Counted from the first letter of the stretch, positions 37,403-49,788 are shown. The stretch: DNA of 64,000 nucleotides from Pardosa pseudoannulata (GCA_032207245.1 CM063508.1:125961728-126025727), one strand, 5' to 3'. Translations and numbers: made by a program. Notes: a model not told the origin generated them from the sequence alone.

Positions 37403-38089
37403 TAGGCTTGCAATTCCGTCACTTTTCTCACCTTTAGTCACTTATTTTACAATTGATCACTTTTAGTCACTTTTTTAAGTAAATAGTCACTTTTTTTCAT
37501 GGTGTATCACAGCAAAAGTCTGTTGTTGAAAAAAAAACCTGAATTAATAACAAAATATTTTAATAAAAGACCAAAAATGTGTGCTTATTTTTCTTATGTA
37601 ATTAGTCATATGGTTTCCAGAATTTAATGATTTTAAAAAGTCGCAAAGAAGTTCCTGAAATGTACATTAAATACATTAAAATAATTTACGTCAAAGTATA
37701 CATTTCTCTTGATTTTTATAATTTTTGTTTCGATACTCTAATCTAGCTATGTACATATTTCAAAACATCATTAATATATGCAGAAAATTGCGATTATAAA
37801 ATTAATGTATTGTATGTATTCAAATCTAATTTATAGATTTTCTCGAATAAAAAGCAATGTTGAGTTGTGTTAAACAAAATTTTTAACCTTTTTTGTATTT
37901 GACGCTAAAATCATGTCTTGCATGAATCATTTGATTTAGTGTTAAAATAAATAGAAAAATCTTAATAATAGCATCTGTAGTCAAGAGGAGAAAAAAAAAT
38001 CGCTTTTTTTCTCAATGTTTAGTCACTTATTCTGTATTATTTGTCACTTTTCTCACCTTTTTGAAAGTACCTCAGCAGTTGCAAGACTG
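37403..38089. mobile_element. 6-bp-duplication DNA element, family X, copy A
   Basis: The ends are TAGGCTTGCAA and, inverted, CAGTCTTGCAA. TATATG flanks exactly (37397-37402 and 38090-38095). GTCACTTTTCTCACCTTT occurs near both ends in the same orientation, with further TTTAGTCACTT words. There is no coding region. It is colinear with copy B at 47818-48483. Superfamily uncertain. Confidence 0.8.
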
Positions 38090-38131
38090 TATATGTATAA
38101 AGTATGTCTGTGTATGTATATGAATGAATAG

Positions 38132-38329
38132 TGTCGCATGGATGTTAGGGAAACAGACGAGGCACACACATAGCGGGAACGCAAAGCTATTTATTTAGCA
38201 CGCAACATAAGGATAACAAACTGAGAATTAAATCAAACTGAACTACTCGCTTTTTTATACCAACGTAGAATATTCTGGAAAATCATTCCAGTAATTTAAA
38301 GAATATTCTAGTCTTTTCTAGATATAACA
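38132..38329 (-). mobile_element. Solo-LTR-like segment
   Basis: Read on the minus strand it starts TGTTATATCTAG and ends ATGCGACA (5'-TG..CA-3'). It contains TATAAAAAAGCG and, about 60 bases on, AATAAA, an LTR-like order of TATA box and poly(A) signal. No matching target duplication, primer-binding site or second LTR was found. Confidence 0.3.
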
Positions 38330-38365
38330 GAAATTAAATTAAATTAAAAGAGCTTCAGCGTCCCT

Positions 38366-38428
38366 GCGGGGTTTGATCCGGGAGTCACCCGAACCGTAGT
38401 CTAATGCCATGACCACTCGGCTACAAAA
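38366..38428 (-). other. tRNA-like sequence (degenerate SINE head or tRNA relic)
   Basis: The minus strand reads GTAGCCGAGTGGTCATGGC (A box) and GGATCAAACCCC (B-box-like). The acceptor and T stems do not pair properly, so it is not a functional tRNA gene. Confidence 0.5.
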
Positions 38429-38454
38429 ACGTTAAACTCTTTTGTTATAAGCGG

Positions 38455-38682
<228 letters not shown>

Positions 38683-38686
<4 letters not shown>

Positions 38687-39015
38687 TATTGATGGAATAA
38701 TTGATGGAAATTGGACACACACACACACATCAAGGTTTGCTGATTTATTTCACCTTGATATAAATCATTGAAATTCTATTAAATCATTGGTGTAAATAAA
38801 GAATTTTTTTTAAATATTGAGAATCTTTTAAAACTATTTTTTATTGCACGAATAGAGGGTTTCACCAGCAGCATTAGAAGGCACAATAACTCATACTATG
38901 TTGTTAGGAATGTAAAGATGATATTTAAATATCTTTTTCTTAGCAATGAAACTTTTGGCCAAATCATATTTATTCTGAAATGAATATGATTTGGCCAGAA
39001 GTTTACTTTTACTTA
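38683..39015. other. Spacer with hairpin
   Basis: 38952-38970 pairs with 38983-39001 (one mismatch; ACCAAAAG-type arm with AATATGATTTGGCC). No gene. Confidence 0.5.
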
Positions 39016-39215
39016 TACGAGGTAAAGTCAATAAGTTCCCGGAATGATCGTCTACATTCATGCAGGTGTTCGTTGGAGGGGAAATATCTCTTTTGGAGGT
39101 AGGCAGCAATAATAGGGAAAATACACAGCCATCTAGAATTCATTTCTAGTGCTGTTGGCGTTAGCTGCAGATCATTTCTGACAAATGATGAATTTTTCAT
39201 TCATCGGATGTTGAA

Positions 39216-40000
39216 ATGTCGTCATTAGAGCAACGTGCAAACATCAAATTATGCATTTTGCTCTAAAAATCCTTTTTTGATACACTCGAGATTCTGAAGA
39301 ACACATACGAAAACGATGCCATGGGGAAACGAAAAACAAAAACAAAAAAACTGCTGTGTTCGAGTGACATAAGTGTTTTTGTGAAAAGTCACACAAACAT
39401 CGAAGATGGCATTTGGACTCAGCGCCCCTCCTCTTCCACCGCAGGTGAGAATGACGAATAACCACTGATGCTATTGCCTCTGAACTCGGAATTTCACATG
39501 GGAGTGTTCACAACATACTTCATGATTCTCCATATTATCATTAAAAAACTTTACCTGTAAATCCTTAAACGTCTATAAAATACAATCAGACGAAAACGAC
39601 CTGAAAAATGGGTCTCTTTTACACGACAATGCACCACGACATCGTGCTCTGATTGTGAAAAAGTACCTTGCCAGAAACAGTGTTACTGCTTTAGAACACC
39701 TTCTTCATTTTCCTGATCTAGCACTAGTAGATTTTTGCCTATTTCCACTGCTGAAAATGAAATAGAAAAGACAGCGTTTTAAGGATCAGATAAGTTGATC
39801 GAAAATGCCACGAAGCACTCCTGAATACCATTTTTGTGAACCATCTTACCATTTTACCGAAACACTCCTGAATACCATTTGTGAGAGGTCCATAAACGGC
39901 TACTGATGGACCTCTCAAAAATGGTATTCAGGAGTGTTTCGGTAAAATGGTAAAATGGTTCACAAAAATGGTATTCAGGAGTGCTTTGAGCATTTATACG
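39216..40000 (+). pseudogene. Mariner transposase relic
   Basis: The start ATGTCGTCATTAGAGCAACG encodes MSSLEQRANIKLCILL, the usual N-terminal type of mariner transposases, and then hits a stop. Further on LLHDNAPRHRAL (39616-39651) and FPDLALVDF (39709-39735) are readable. The two aspartates (39625 and 39730) are 34 residues apart, the D34D spacing of mariner. Stops and frameshifts break the frame in several places, and the region between the N-terminus and HDNAP is shortened. The enzyme cannot be active. Confidence 0.88.
39814..39985. repeat. 80-bp-arm hairpin in the mariner
   Basis: 39814-39893 is a near-perfect inverse of 39906-39985, with a 12-base loop. The right arm is the sense transposase sequence (AATGGTATTCAGGAGTGC). 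The left arm is its inverted copy. Within each arm a ~20-base ATTCAGGAGTG word is repeated. Confidence 0.95.
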
Positions 40001-40067
40001 ATCACCCTCCTGTTTTTTAATAATTTGCAATTGACTTATTCCGAGAACTTTTTGACTCTACCTCATA

Positions 40068-41784
40068 TTTTTTTTGTACTTATTTAAATACCAGTGCTTT
40101 AAAAACGGATTTGATAAATAAATAATATTTAATTATAAACAATGAAAAAATGTGAACAGTTTGTAAATATTTGTTGAGAAGAGAAAAAAATAATCATATT
40201 TCATACATTTAATACATACTTTGTCATATAAAAATAATATTGCTTATATTAAAACATAAATAGGATAATGAAAATGTAAATATCAGTAATAATAAATTTA
40301 AATAACTCCATTTGTAATGTTTCACTTATGTAAGTCAAACTATGTGCAAAATACTCAAAATTAGATTCAAAATTATTGATTTATAGAATTTACTGTAGAC
40401 TTGTTTTACTGATTTTTGTTTTTTCTTTGATTTTAATATTCTATTGCATTTGAATCGTGTTTTATCTACTGCTATGCTGTAATCTGCGGTTACCAAATTT
40501 AAACATTTAATACAACTATGTATATGTGTGTGAATGTGTTTATTATAATATGTTAAAATATCACCATATTAAAACTAATTTAAACACTGCGTTAAATGTA
40601 TTCGTAGATACTTTTATGTGTATGGCATAATAAAAGATTAAAATTATTGCAAATGTAGTAATACAATAATGTATAATTAAAAATATTTTTCTAGTATATT
40701 TTATAACTGTATTTATAACTTAAGAGATTGTATTTGACAATTTCTTTCTTTTTTTATATTTTTATATTCTGTCATAGTGGTTTTGATATTTTTTGCTATC
40801 ATTTTACTTTACTATAAAATTATTATTCTTTGGGAACTGTTGAGATATCATTTAATGCACATTTTTATATTCTTTCTGGTAATTTTATGTGTATCATATC
40901 CTAATTATTTATTCTTTTCTTTTAGGTAAGTTCAATTTTATTTCTGTCGAATTTTGAAATTAACTATCGAAAAATCTAAATGAAGGTATGTGCAAATTTA
41001 TTTGCTTTTCAGGTACATATTCATAAATGTTTCAAATGTTTTCGAATAATTATCAAATTTTAATCTTATAAAATTATATCTTATAATGTTTTATTTCACT
41101 TCATCGAATAGTGTTGATATTAATGGGGTTTACTTAAGAACTGGGTTCTCTCGCCAACTTGGCGATTATAGTTTAAGTATGGTCGCCTAACATTTTCTCC
41201 TGATCTCACCGTGTTCAAACAATTTGTATCTATATTATAATTTATATGATATTTGCATTCAACTCTCCTTGTGTAACTCTTTTCTTATATATTAAAAGTG
41301 TGAAATGCTTAAAAGAATTAGATATAACAAACCAATAATGGTTCACTATGGCTGATTTTTAATAATGTGGAGCTGTTGCGTTTGTAAACTGTTTAGGTAT
41401 TAATTGCCCATAAATATAAATGTCGGGTTTCAAGTCGTTTTCTTTAAGTATGAGTGTATAATTCTATTACTATGGCGCACTGTGCATTAATTAAAGCCGC
41501 CAGAAAAAGCAAGAAATACAATGTTTGCATGGATTACCTTTGTGTTTTTGTAAATATCGCCAATATTTTCGCCAAATTTGCCAAGGAGAACTCAATTCTT
41601 AAGTAGTCCCATATTAATGTTTGTAAATTCCATACTTTTTTATCTCTCTGCAGTTAATAACTTTTATTTAAGGTTTCCATCTATATTTATTCTGGAGGAA
41701 TGAGTCGAACAATGATGGGTTAATAAAGAAATTGGTCTCAACCATCTGCTTTCCGCGTATAAATCATGATTTAAATCAAGAATT
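40068..41784. other. AT-rich spacer around the splice-like cluster
   Basis: No gene or element was recognised outside 40900-41015. Confidence 0.45.
40900..41015 (+). promoter_or_regulatory. Candidate recursive splice site (ratchet point)
   Basis: Branch-like CTAAT (40901-40905), then ATTATTTATTCTTTTCTTTT, then AG at 40924-40925 joined directly to GTAAGT (40926-40931). A second donor-like AAG/GTATGT follows at 40985/40986, and CAG/GTACAT at 41012. A pyrimidine tract with AG abutting a consensus donor is the definition of a recursive splice site. The 60-base piece between the acceptor and the GTATGT donor has stops in all three frames. Confidence 0.4.
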
Positions 41785-43549
41785 TTAGCAGCGGGCTTTA
41801 GGACCAAGCTTTTCAGGCCTAATGGGGAAAAAACCCATCTATCAATGTCCTATGAGAAAATATTGTTTCTGGCTCAAGAGGTTAAATCGGTTAATTTCAT
41901 AGGTAGATATGAAAGGAAATTGCCTTTAAATAGCTCAATTTTAGTATAAATAATTCGGGAATTTCAGATTATACTGCCTAATTTTTCTCTTGCAGTTTAA
42001 TTACTTGTTTATAATGCTCTTTTCTTAAACGGAGTATATCTTGAAAAATCCTAGGTGCGGTTCAAGTCATTTATTTGATGATGAATAAAATAAATAAAGA
42101 TGATGATTAAGATAAATATTATACATATATTAGAAGAAAGCTTAATTGACAGGTACAGAATATAGCAGAAAAAGAATAAATACGAACAGGAAATATATCA
42201 CATAAAAATACTCTTGTAGGTCTGAATAATCTGGGGGAAACGCATTCTTCGGCATTAGACCCCCTTTAGCAGCGGGCTCTAGGACTAAGCTTTTCATGCC
42301 TAATGGGGAAGAAATCCTCTATCAAGCAATATCCCATAAGAAAATATTGTTTCTGGATCAAAAGACTAGATCGGGTAATACCATAGGTAGATATGAAAAG
42401 AAATTGCCTTTTAAATAGCTCAATTTTAGTATAAATAATTCGGTAATTTCAGATCATACTGCCTAAATTTTCTCTTGCAGTTTAATTACTTGCTTATAAT
42501 GCTCTTTCTTAAACGGAGTATATTTTCGAAAATCCTAGCATGCGTTTCAAGTCATTTATTTGATGATGATTAAGATAAATATAATACACATATAACAAGA
42601 AAAGTTAATTGACAGGTACTGAGTATAATAGAAAAAGAATAAATACGAACAGGAAACATACCACATAAAAAAACTCTAAAAGCTGTAGGTCTGAATAATC
42701 TGGGGTAAACGCATTATTCGGCATTAGACCCCCTTTAGCAGTGCGTCCTAGGACCAAGCTTTTCATGCCTAATGGGGAAAAAAAACCATCTATCATGCAA
42801 TGTCCTATGAGAAAATATTGTTTCTGGCTCAAGAGGTTGGATCAGTTAATTTCATAGGTAGATATGAAAAGAAATTGCCTTTAAATAGCTCAATTTTAGT
42901 ATAAATAATTCCGCAATTTCAGATTATACTGCCTAATTTTTCTCTTGCAGTTAAAATACTTGTTTATAATGCTCTATTTTTTAAACGGAGTATATCTTGG
43001 AAAATCCTGGCGTGCTCTTCAAGTCATTTATTTGATGATGATTAAGATAAATAAAGATGATTATTAAGATAAATATAATACATATATAACAAGAAAACTT
43101 AATTGACAGGTACAGAGTATAACAGAAAAAGAATAAATACGAATAGGAAATATACCATATACAAAAAATCTAAAAGCTGTAGGTCTGAATAATCTGGGAT
43201 AAACGCATTCTTTAGCATTAGACCCCCTTTAGCAGTGGGCTCTAGGACCAAGCTTTTCATACCTAATGGGAAAAAAGAAATCCTCTATCATGCAATGTCC
43301 TATGAGAAAATTTTGTTTCTGACTCAAGAGGTTGGATCGGTTAATTTCATAGGTAGATATGAAAATAAATTACTTTTAAATAGCTCAATTTTAGTATAAA
43401 TAATTCCGCAATTTTAGATCATACTGTCTAATTTTTCTCTTGGAGTTTAATTACTTGTTTATAATGCTCTTTTCTTAAACGGAGTATATCTTGGAAAATC
43501 CTAGCGCGCGCTTCAAGTCATTTATTTGATGATGATTAAGATAAATAAA
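41785..43549. repeat. Tandem array, ~480-bp unit, 4 copies
   Basis: TTTAGCAG(C/T)GGGCT(T/C)TAGGAC recurs near 41785, 42265, 42735 and 43229 (469-494 spacing). Units share GAGAAAATATTGTTTCTGGC and AAACGGAGTATAT. The first three contain CTGCCTAATTTTTCTCTTGCAG (41995, 42480 and 42950), a good 3' splice-site consensus. The fourth reads TTGGAG and the unit is cut short at 43549. Confidence 0.95.
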
Positions 43550-44675
43550 GTGTATGAAGGTAAAGAAAAATAAATAAACGTTCTTCAAATAAAAACCGCC
43601 AAATATCAGAAACTGTCATCCTTGGTGTAGGTTTCGGCCTTCTGACGCCTGCTTGCAATTGACACACCCTAATTTTTCGACCCTAAAGTGCTAAGGGAAA
43701 AAAATGCAGGGGTAGGTAGGTAGTGGTGGTTCTAGCCGCAACCTTGGGGTATAATTTGCATGCTTTTGTGCTTCGTTTATCAAGACGATGACTTTGAAAC
43801 GTCAGGCTCGAATTATTTTGGGGGAAAACAGATCAAGTTGCGTCCCTGTATTCAAATCATTAACTATAAAATGCTCATTCGAACTATTAACTCTCAAATT
43901 AACGTCGGTGGTGAAGTTTTCAAACTTCTTTCAAAAACTATATAATTTCAAGAGAAGCTCAGTTTGATGATTTTCTAGAGCTCTGTCAACAATATCGTAA
44001 TTATTGCAATTTTTGGTAGGTAAGCCGCGGCTTATACGAGTTTAAAAGTTCAAATTTAACGTCTACGGTGTATCTGAAGAAATTTTCTTTTTCTTTTTCC
44101 ACCCCAAAAATGTTTTTTTAACTGAATGTTTTTTCTATGCCTTATTACACGATTTTTTTTAAATTATGGCAGCGTACAATATCAACACGATTTAGCTTGC
44201 TGTACAGTATCGGGGAATATTATTCCTGTACAAATTCACTGGAACTGGTGATCTGCAGAACTTTAATTTTTTTTATTTAAATTATGGGGCGACGTATAAA
44301 AAAAATGCAGCTTATTCGATAAACTTTTATTTTCCTGAAGTCAAGTATCTCTGAATTATCATGTAATTATCACGTACGCCAACAAGTCTTATCTACCTGA
44401 AATTGCAGTATTTTAAAAATTACTTGATTAAAGGAATGCTGCGGGTTGAAGAACTTATTTTAATTTCATTTAGTTTAGATTAATTAATTCTCAGTGTCGA
44501 TTAATTAATTAGATTAATTAATTCTCAGAATTTCGATACAATAATGCGTTGCATATTACAAAGTGCTACAGTATTTACTAAAAGAAAGAGGATTTTTTTT
44601 TTTTTGTCACTTTATAGTATGATCATAAATTTCGATTTTTTTTCGATTTTTAATTTTTTTTTTTTAATTTGCGAC
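43550..44675. other. Spacer, AT-rich
   Basis: No gene was recognised. GTAAGCCGCGGCTTATACGAG (44021) and GGGGCGACGTATAAAA (44286) are suggestive of an old element. Confidence 0.4.
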
Positions 44676-45900
44676 AATTTTTATTCAGGATCAGAAATGA
44701 CCATTTCATTTGTTTTTTCAGTATTTTTTTTATTATAATGATATATTAGAGGATTAAGAGTATAACCTGAAATCTTGGGGCAATGAGAAAATTGTTGCTT
44801 ATATAACCCTTTTTTGGGCCATTTCACTCTATTGTTTTTTACCAATTTTGTTTGTTTATTTATGTCGATGCTTATAATTTTTAATTGGTTTTCAGTATTT
44901 TTTAAAATTTTTGTGAATTATTAGAGAAAGTATAACTACCCAGAGGATTTGAGAAAATCGTAGTCCAGGATTAAAAGTACCCTTTTTTTGGACCATTTCA
45001 CTGTGTTATTTTTAACATTTTATTTATTTTTTATCGGTTTTATAATTTTTATTTGGTTTTTCTGTATACTTTTTAAATTTTAATGATAGAGAATTAAAGG
45101 AGCCCTAATAAAGCTTTTGAATCTAGGGGAATCTCAGAGAATCATAGTCCAGGATCAGAAGTGCCCTTTTCTAGGCCATTTCACTGTATTATTTTTACCA
45201 ATTATATATTTTTTGTCTATTTTTATAATTTTTACATTGTTTTTTATACTCTTTTTATTTTAATCAAATATTAGAGAAATAAAACAACATAACTTAAAAT
45301 CCATGGGATCAGAGAGAATCAGTCCAAGATCATAAGTGCCCTTTTCTAGGCCGTTTCACTGAATTATTTTTACCAATTATATATTTTTTGCCTATTTTCA
45401 TGATTTTTATTTTGCTTTTAATATTATTTTTATATTAATCAAATATTAGAGAAATAAAACAACATAACTTGGTATTCATGAGATCTGAGAGAATCATAAT
45501 CCCGGATCAAAAGTGCCCTTTCTAGGCCGTTTCACTGCATTATTTTTACCAATTATATATTTTTTTGCCTATTTTTATGGTTTTTATTTTGTTTTTAATA
45601 TTTTTATATTAATTTAATGTTAGAGAAATAAAACTGCATAACTTGGAATCCATGGGATCTGAGAGAATCAGTCCAAGATCATAAGTGCCCTTTTCTGAGT
45701 CATTTCACTGTAATATTTTTTACCATTTTTTCATCGATTTTTATGATTTCTATTTGGTTTTCATTACTTTTGTTATTTTAGTGAAATGTTTGAGAATCAA
45801 AAGAGCATAATTGGAATCCGGGGAATATGAGAGAATCGTAGTACAGAATTAGAAGTGTCAATTTCTGGGCCAATTTACTGTATTATTTTTTACCAAAGGA
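44676..45900. repeat. Tandem array, ~176-bp unit, 7-8 copies
   Basis: GGCC(A/G)TTTCACTG(T/C)ATTAT-like landmarks lie near 44821, 44995, 45178, 45353, 45529, 45702 and 45873 (171-183 apart). An eighth, partial unit starts near 44680. Central units share ATTAGAGAAATAAAACAACATAAC. Outer units are more diverged. Confidence 0.93.
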
Positions 45901-47811
45901 CTTCTACAGGGTATTTAGGAATTCTAACAGTCCAGACCAGCTAGTTCTGGAAAGATCGTCTCATCGACTTATAAACGCGCGTAACTGGTTTTGACAGTCG
46001 GGTATTTCCGCCAGGAACGCGTTTTGCCGTTATAACCGGACGCGGTGTATGTAATTAGAAGACGCCTTTATTTGCTTAAATATCCCATTTAGAACACTCA
46101 AAAATGTGCGCTGCCGTTGAATCGCTCAAGGAGCCTGGAATAAACATGATGGCGAAATAAAATATAATAAAAGAATAAATGTGCGAGTTGAGTGAACTCT
46201 TCTTCTTGGCGACCTTTTACAGCATATATTCCGATGTCGTTGTGTCTTATTGAAAAGGTCGCAAATTGCCAGCTAATTTTGTTTCCCGTAGTATTAGTAC
46301 CAAGCGATATCTTCGCAAGAAATCTTTTGCCGTGTTACATTACTGTCAGTATTTTTGGAGGTTTTATTTCCGCTTTTGTTGGAATGAATACATCGGTTGT
46401 TTACGGGAAAGGTTTTTGTAGAAGAGATAACGATCAGTTTTCTCAGATTTTAAGGTGTGCACACTGAATAAAGTAAAGGGTAAAACATGAGTTGGAGCAT
46501 TTTAGAGGTACTTTAATACAAGTCTTACTCATTCTGCATTGTGTAATGAAATGGATTCTTTCATTTTCACATACTTAATTTAGAAACGACGGTAAATTAT
46601 ATGTAAATACATGAAAGCTTGGTGTGAACAATATTTCTCGTCTGGTAGTTCAAATAAAGAAATATTGGACTTTTTTTTATTAAAAAAATGTTCTTTAGTG
46701 CATTATTCTTTGTCAAATAAAGAGATTGGGTGTTTGCTGCTTTTTGGTGCGAGTTTGTGGATGTGAATGCCGCTACTGGAAAATGTATACTTGTATTTGG
46801 AAAGGTATAATTGGCTTTACACAGAAGGCCGCGATTTATTAGCCTTCCTGTTTAAAAATAGTAACCCTCTGGTACTTATTTATTGATTTATGATTAAAAA
46901 ATTCTTGCGTTTGGAGCGGATTTAATTTGTTGACACGCAGAATAACATTAAAAAGCAATTGGAGATTTAAATCGCCAATTAAACTCGTCATCTGTAGTTT
47001 AAGCAAAATAAGTACACGACGAGGCACTTCAAATGTATCCAAGTAGTATATATATCTATGTGAAGATTGGTGTTTTTTTTTTTAAATATAGAACGTATTT
47101 AATTTGTTGGTATGTGGAGAGTATATAAAAAATAATAGATTTTCTTGGAAAAATTATTTATTTTAGGGATAGACGTACATAGTTTTAACAAAGTTTACAT
47201 TACAATTCAAAAACATAGTTGTTAAAGCTGATATATTTTTAATATAATTACCAAGTCATCGTCAACTGTAACTTTGGTAAAACGTCAACATGACGAGTAT
47301 CAGCTCTCCAAATATTACCTATGGAGATAAATTTTCTGTTTTTCTCTTAAACTTCTGTTTGAAGTTCGATAAGATTTTATTTAATGTCTTTTATCTCTAC
47401 GAAAGGAAAGCTCAAATTTTGACTTCGCGAATTGTATCATTTAGTATTTGTCTCAGTGCGTGTATTACATTTTATTTAACTCTTTGAATTTAAGCTAGAC
47501 GGCTGGATTTTTCCTTCCTTCCTTTTGCTAGAAACTAATTGCATTAATCAAAACCCTTTAACCTTCATTTGCATGTTCTGGTTCTTACAATAGATGATTC
47601 ATTCTTGCTAATCTGATGATTCTGTACCTAGCAACATTGGGGTATGGAGACCCCTGCTATGGCTCGACGATGCTAAAAGAAGTATCCGCTGGGATCCCAA
47701 CATATATAACCATTCTCAGAAGGGATTCACACGGTACAGTTAAATAAAACAACTAGTTCTGGACACAGGCATTTAAGATAGTATAATGTAAACAATAAAT
47801 AAACATCATCA
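45901..47811. other. Unique spacer, GC-richer at 45940-46470
   Basis: 45940-46200 is CpG-richer (CGCGCGTAACTGG, ACCGGACGCGG). A + frame of 91 codons (46192-46467) starts MNSSSWRPFTAYIPMSLCLI and is moderately hydrophobic, but matches nothing I know. Regulatory DNA or an old exon is possible. No splice or promoter context decides it. Confidence 0.3.
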
Positions 47812-47817
47812 TAAACA

Positions 47818-48483
47818 CAGGCTTGCAATTCCATCACTTTTCTCACCTTTAGTCACTTTTTTTACAATTGATCACTATTAGTCACTTTTTTAAGTAAACA
47901 GTCAATTTTTTCAATTAATAACAAAATATTTTAATAAAAGACCAAAACTGTGATGACCTAATCTTATTTTTCTTATTAAAATGTAATAAGTCATATGGTT
48001 TCCAGAATTTAGTGATTTTAAAAAGTCGTAAAGAAGTTCCTGAAATTTACATTAGTACTGAAATGTACATTTAATACGTTTATTGAGTCAAAACACACAT
48101 TTCTCTTTTTCTTTTTCTTTAGATACTCTAATCTAGCTATGTACATATTTCAAAACATCATTAATATATGCAGAAAATAGTGATTTTAAAACTAATGTAT
48201 TGTATGTATTCAAATCTAATTTATGGATTTTCTTGAATAAAAAGCAATGTTGAGTTGTGTTAAGCAAAATTTTTAACCTTTTTTGTATTTGACGTTAAAA
48301 TCATGTCATGAATCATTTGATTGAGAGTTAAAATAAATAGAAAATCTTAATAATAGCATTTGTAATCAAGAGGAGAAAAAAAATCGCTTTTTTTTCAATG
48401 TTTAGTCACTTTTTAGTCACTTATTCTGTATTATTTGTCACTTTTCTCACCTTTTTGAAAGTACTTCAGCAGTTGCAAGCCTG
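47818..48483. mobile_element. 6-bp-duplication DNA element, family X, copy B
   Basis: The ends CAGGCTTGCAA and TTGCAAGCCTG are perfect inverted repeats. TAAACA flanks exactly (47812-47817 and 48484-48489). It is colinear with copy A at 37403-38089, with the same direct GTCACTTTTCTCACCTTT words at both ends. Confidence 0.85.
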
Positions 48484-48489
48484 TAAACA

Positions 48490-48989
48490 TACATCAGTTC
48501 CCTCGTTGCTTGGTGTTACTGGCACACTGACTCTTATAGGCAGACAACATACAGATATTTGCATATTTTCAAAGATGACGTGTTGCCACAAATAAATTTA
48601 CGATAAATATAAAATTACAAATATCAATACATATGAATGAATTCCTGTTACAATATGTGAAAATGAATTACAATAAATTATACACAAAACACTTTACAAA
48701 GACTAATATATACAAGACATATTTACGAAGACTGAAGATTACGCCAACAGTATTAATCAGAAATGATGCGTATGACGTCAATCTTCGACAAATTACGTAA
48801 TCACCGCAGGGGTTCGGGAAATCCCCAACAGTCCAGCTGGATTGCTAGTTGGCGGTTATGTGATTGGTAGGGTTAAATGTTGTCTCCCTATATACCCTGT
48901 CTCGTTTAAGATTTATTACGATGTATAGAAGTAGACACTTTTTTTTTCTCTTGCAAGACTTAGCGAACAAAATTAAATTAGCTTACAAG
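48490..48989. other. Unique spacer
   Basis: No gene. TATGACGTCAATC (CRE-like) lies near 48771 and GGGAAATCCC (Rel/NF-kB-like) at 48826-48835. Both are short motifs without supporting context. Confidence 0.35.
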
Positions 48990-49180
48990 GAAATTGGACT
49001 TCAAAGAGTGCGACCTTGTATCTTAGAAACAGGGAGCAAACAGAAGGCCCTCAAGCTATGCCGGATGCATCCAGAGGCATCGTTTGGGAACTTGAAACAC
49101 ATTGGAACCACGAACCTATTTTACGGACTCTAGTCGCCATTAATGAACAGAGTGGATCTTAGTTTCATCTTGGGTCTGTA
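48990..49180 (-). mobile_element. SINE family 2, head missing
   Basis: Body words CTTAGAAACAGGGAGCAAAC, ATCCAGAGGCATCGTTTGGG and CGCCATTAATGAACAGAGTG match the longest copy at 24362-24706. The tRNA-like head is absent. Confidence 0.65.
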
Positions 49181-49264
49181 ATGTATTTATTGTAAAAGTT
49201 TGAAATTCATATGTGCAATAGTTTTTTACTTACAGTGCGTGCAAGTTGAAAAAACACAATTTTT

Positions 49265-49435
49265 ACTAAAATGCATTTAAAAACAACTAAATGCATGCTA
49301 AATACATTTATACATTTTGACTAAATACATTTATGCATTTTACTCATACATATACTCATACATTTATGCATTTTACTCATACATATACTCATACATTTAT
49401 GCATTTTTACTAAATGCATTTATAAAATTTTTATA
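49265..49435. repeat. Short tandem repeat, 33-bp unit
   Basis: CATTTATGCATTTTACTC begins at 49328, 49361 and 49394. Flanking sequence is built from degenerate ATGCATTTA words. Confidence 0.85.
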
Positions 49436-49621
49436 GTTTTCTTAAAAGGTATGATATGAAAGGTATAGTACAGTTTTAGAGGTTCTAACTTGAATATTTC
49501 AATGACGTTTGTTTAAAATAATTCAGAAATATATAGATATTATAAAAATATAAAAATAAAACTTTAAAAACAATCGGTTTTTTGGACATTTTTAAAGGTA
49601 ATGTGTCCTTAAAATGTCTGC

Positions 49622-49788
49622 GAACGATGGCCGGTTGGCTAGTGTGCTGGCCTTCGGTACCGGAGTTCGTGGGTTCGAATCCCACATTGGCATGGATGTT
49701 TCGGAATCGGCTTTAAGCTGTAGGTTCCGGTCTCATTAACCCTCGTGTTGCAAAAAGTAGACCGTAGCACTCCAAACCAAACCAAACC
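49622..49788 (+). mobile_element. SINE family 1, full length
   Basis: The A-box region TGGCCGGTTGGCTAG and a perfect B box GGTTCGAATCC (49672-49682) are present. The body has GGAATCGGCTTTAAGCTG and the tail CACTCCAAACCAAACC. The head pairs poorly as a tRNA. Confidence 0.93.

Larger units (their letters stand above)
39018..40065 (+). mobile_element. Mariner element, degenerate
   Basis: The terminal inverted repeats start CGAGGTAAAGTCAATAAGTT (left) and TGAGGTAGAGTCAAAAAGTT (right, inverted). TA dinucleotides flank both (39016-39017 and 40066-40067), the target duplication of Tc1/mariner. At 1048 bp it is somewhat shorter than the usual ~1.3 kb. It contains a broken transposase frame and an 80-bp hairpin (39814-39985). 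Confidence 0.92.

Noticed and set aside
38366..38428. Functional tRNA on the minus strand
   Set aside because: T stem and acceptor stem mismatched. Better seen as a tRNA-derived relic.
44026..44036. TTGGTAG/GTAAGC as another recursive splice site
   Set aside because: Weak pyrimidine tract and a poorer donor than at 40926.
44021..44310. GCGGCTTATAC / GGCGACGTATAA motifs as transposon ends
   Set aside because: Suggestive of known subterminal motifs, but no terminal inverted repeats or target duplication could be fixed.
49622..49700. tRNA gene with a perfect B box
   Set aside because: The acceptor stem does not pair and the same sequence recurs as the head of SINE family 1.
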